The position numbers were made by a program, and so were the translations under genes. DNA of 15,119 bases from a bacterium (GTDB lineage Bacteria > Krumholzibacteriota > Krumholzibacteriia > LZORAL124-64-63), in the NCBI GenBank assembly GCA_030635025.1, contig DAOVZQ010000008.1:1-15119 (forward strand). The letters run 5' to 3'. The notes below the pieces were generated by a model. It had not been told where the DNA came from. It did not search any database and saw nothing but the letters and a program-made list of their open reading frames with translations. This document shows positions 14,687 to 15,119 of this stretch, one piece after another (position 1 is the stretch's first letter; each line of letters opens with the position of its first letter).

Positions 14687-15119
14687 ATAAGGTTGGCGTG
14701 TTCGTTTGTACCGGTTGCGACATCGGCGCGACCTTGAACCTGGAAAATTTCGAAGCCGTCGTTTCGGAGCAGGGATCCACCAGCTATATGACCCACGAGT
14801 GCCTGTGTGCGCCCGAGGGCGTGGCCGCGATCCACAGCGCCGTTGACGACGGCGTCGACGGCGTGGTCATCGCGGCCTGTTCCCATCGCGCCAAGATCGA
14901 AGAGTTCACCTTCGATCGGACCAAGGTCTACGTAGAGCGCGTGTGTTTGCGCGAGCAGGTGGTCTGGTCGCATGAGGGCGAGGCCGAAGACATCCAGATG
15001 CTGGCCGAAGACCTGTTGCGCATGGGCACGATCCGTGCCGTCAAGGTCCACGCGCCCCAGCCGCTGGACAAGGACATCGATCGCACCGTCCTGGTCGTGG
15101 GCGGCGGACTCGCCGGCCT
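14683..15119 (+). CDS. qmoB: QmoB, HdrA-like subunit of the Qmo complex (N-terminal part only)
   Basis: 145 complete codons from ATG at 14683 to the right edge; QmoB is normally about 750 residues. The visible part is the HdrA-like N-terminal domain with conserved cysteines C9 and C12 (VGVFVCTGCDIG), C40 and C42 (THECLCAPEG), C66 (AACSHR) and C88 (RVCLREQVVW). It ends as the FAD-binding motif VLVVGGGLAG begins. GGGAG lies six bases before the start, within the end of qmoA. qmoC, the membrane subunit, would be expected beyond the window. Confidence 0.94.
   Translation, partial: MNKVGVFVCTGCDIGATLNLENFEAVVSEQGSTSYMTHECLCAPEGVAAIHSAVDDGVDGVVIAACSHRAKIEEFTFDRTKVYVERVCLREQVVWSHEGEAEDIQMLAEDLLRMGTIRAVKVHAPQPLDKDIDRTVLVVGGGLAG

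Noticed and set aside
1..15119. Mobile elements, CRISPR arrays, tRNA or rRNA genes
   Set aside because: No transposase or integrase, regularly spaced repeats, cloverleaf or rRNA sequence was seen in any part of the window.

Overview
This window is a compact dissimilatory sulfur-metabolism locus from a GC-rich, anaerobic (or facultatively anaerobic) bacterium. Nearly every gene belongs to the sulfate/sulfite reduction pathway or is tightly interleaved with it. The gene set (DsrAB with DsrD, two-cysteine DsrC, DsrN, DsrM/DsrK, AprBA, QmoA/QmoB) is what reductive-type sulfate or sulfite reducers and sulfur disproportionators carry. No dsrEFH or dsrL, the usual marks of the sulfur-oxidising version, are visible. 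The phylum cannot be fixed from sequence alone. The proteins are recognisable but not Desulfovibrio-like in detail: DsrA is short and QmoA is rich in cysteine. A Desulfobacterota member or one of the candidate phyla known to carry dsr genes would both fit.

Left half (1-8243, all on the minus strand). Read in the direction of transcription, the order is dsrA, dsrB, dsrD, a strong hairpin, dsrN (siroheme amidase), a small HEAT-like helical protein with a CGCGKK tail, a TPR protein, dsrC, a weak hairpin, a stand-alone RsbRD-N-domain protein, dsrM, and dsrK. dsrK runs off the left edge, so dsrJOP would be expected just outside if the full DsrMKJOP complex is present. Most junctions are overlaps or gaps of a few bases, so this is one operon or two stacked ones divided by the hairpin after dsrD.

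Centre (8244-10081). Two AT-richer non-coding stretches flank a plus-strand LysR-family regulator. The regulator sits between the leftward dsr genes and the rightward apr/qmo genes, the position expected of a dedicated pathway regulator. The dsrA upstream region holds a near-perfect 17-bp palindrome, ATTGAT direct repeats and a CCATTGA/TCAATGG inverted repeat. Similar TTGAT half-sites recur upstream of aprB.

Right half (10082-15119, plus strand). aprB and aprA (APS reductase) end in a clear intrinsic terminator. A YkgJ-type cysteine-cluster protein follows, translationally coupled by a 4-base overlap to qmoA. qmoA is coupled in the same way to qmoB, which is cut by the right edge.

How the parts work together: QmoAB(C) passes electrons from the quinone pool to AprBA, which reduces APS to sulfite. 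DsrAB, with siroheme amidated by DsrN and activity modulated by DsrD, reduces sulfite and loads a trisulfide onto DsrC. DsrMK(JOP) at the membrane then reduces that trisulfide. ATP sulfurylase (sat) is not in the window. The least-explained parts are the three helper-like genes between dsrN and dsrM (HEAT-like, TPR, RsbRD-N), the YkgJ protein fused to the qmo operon, and the LysR regulator with its possible operators.
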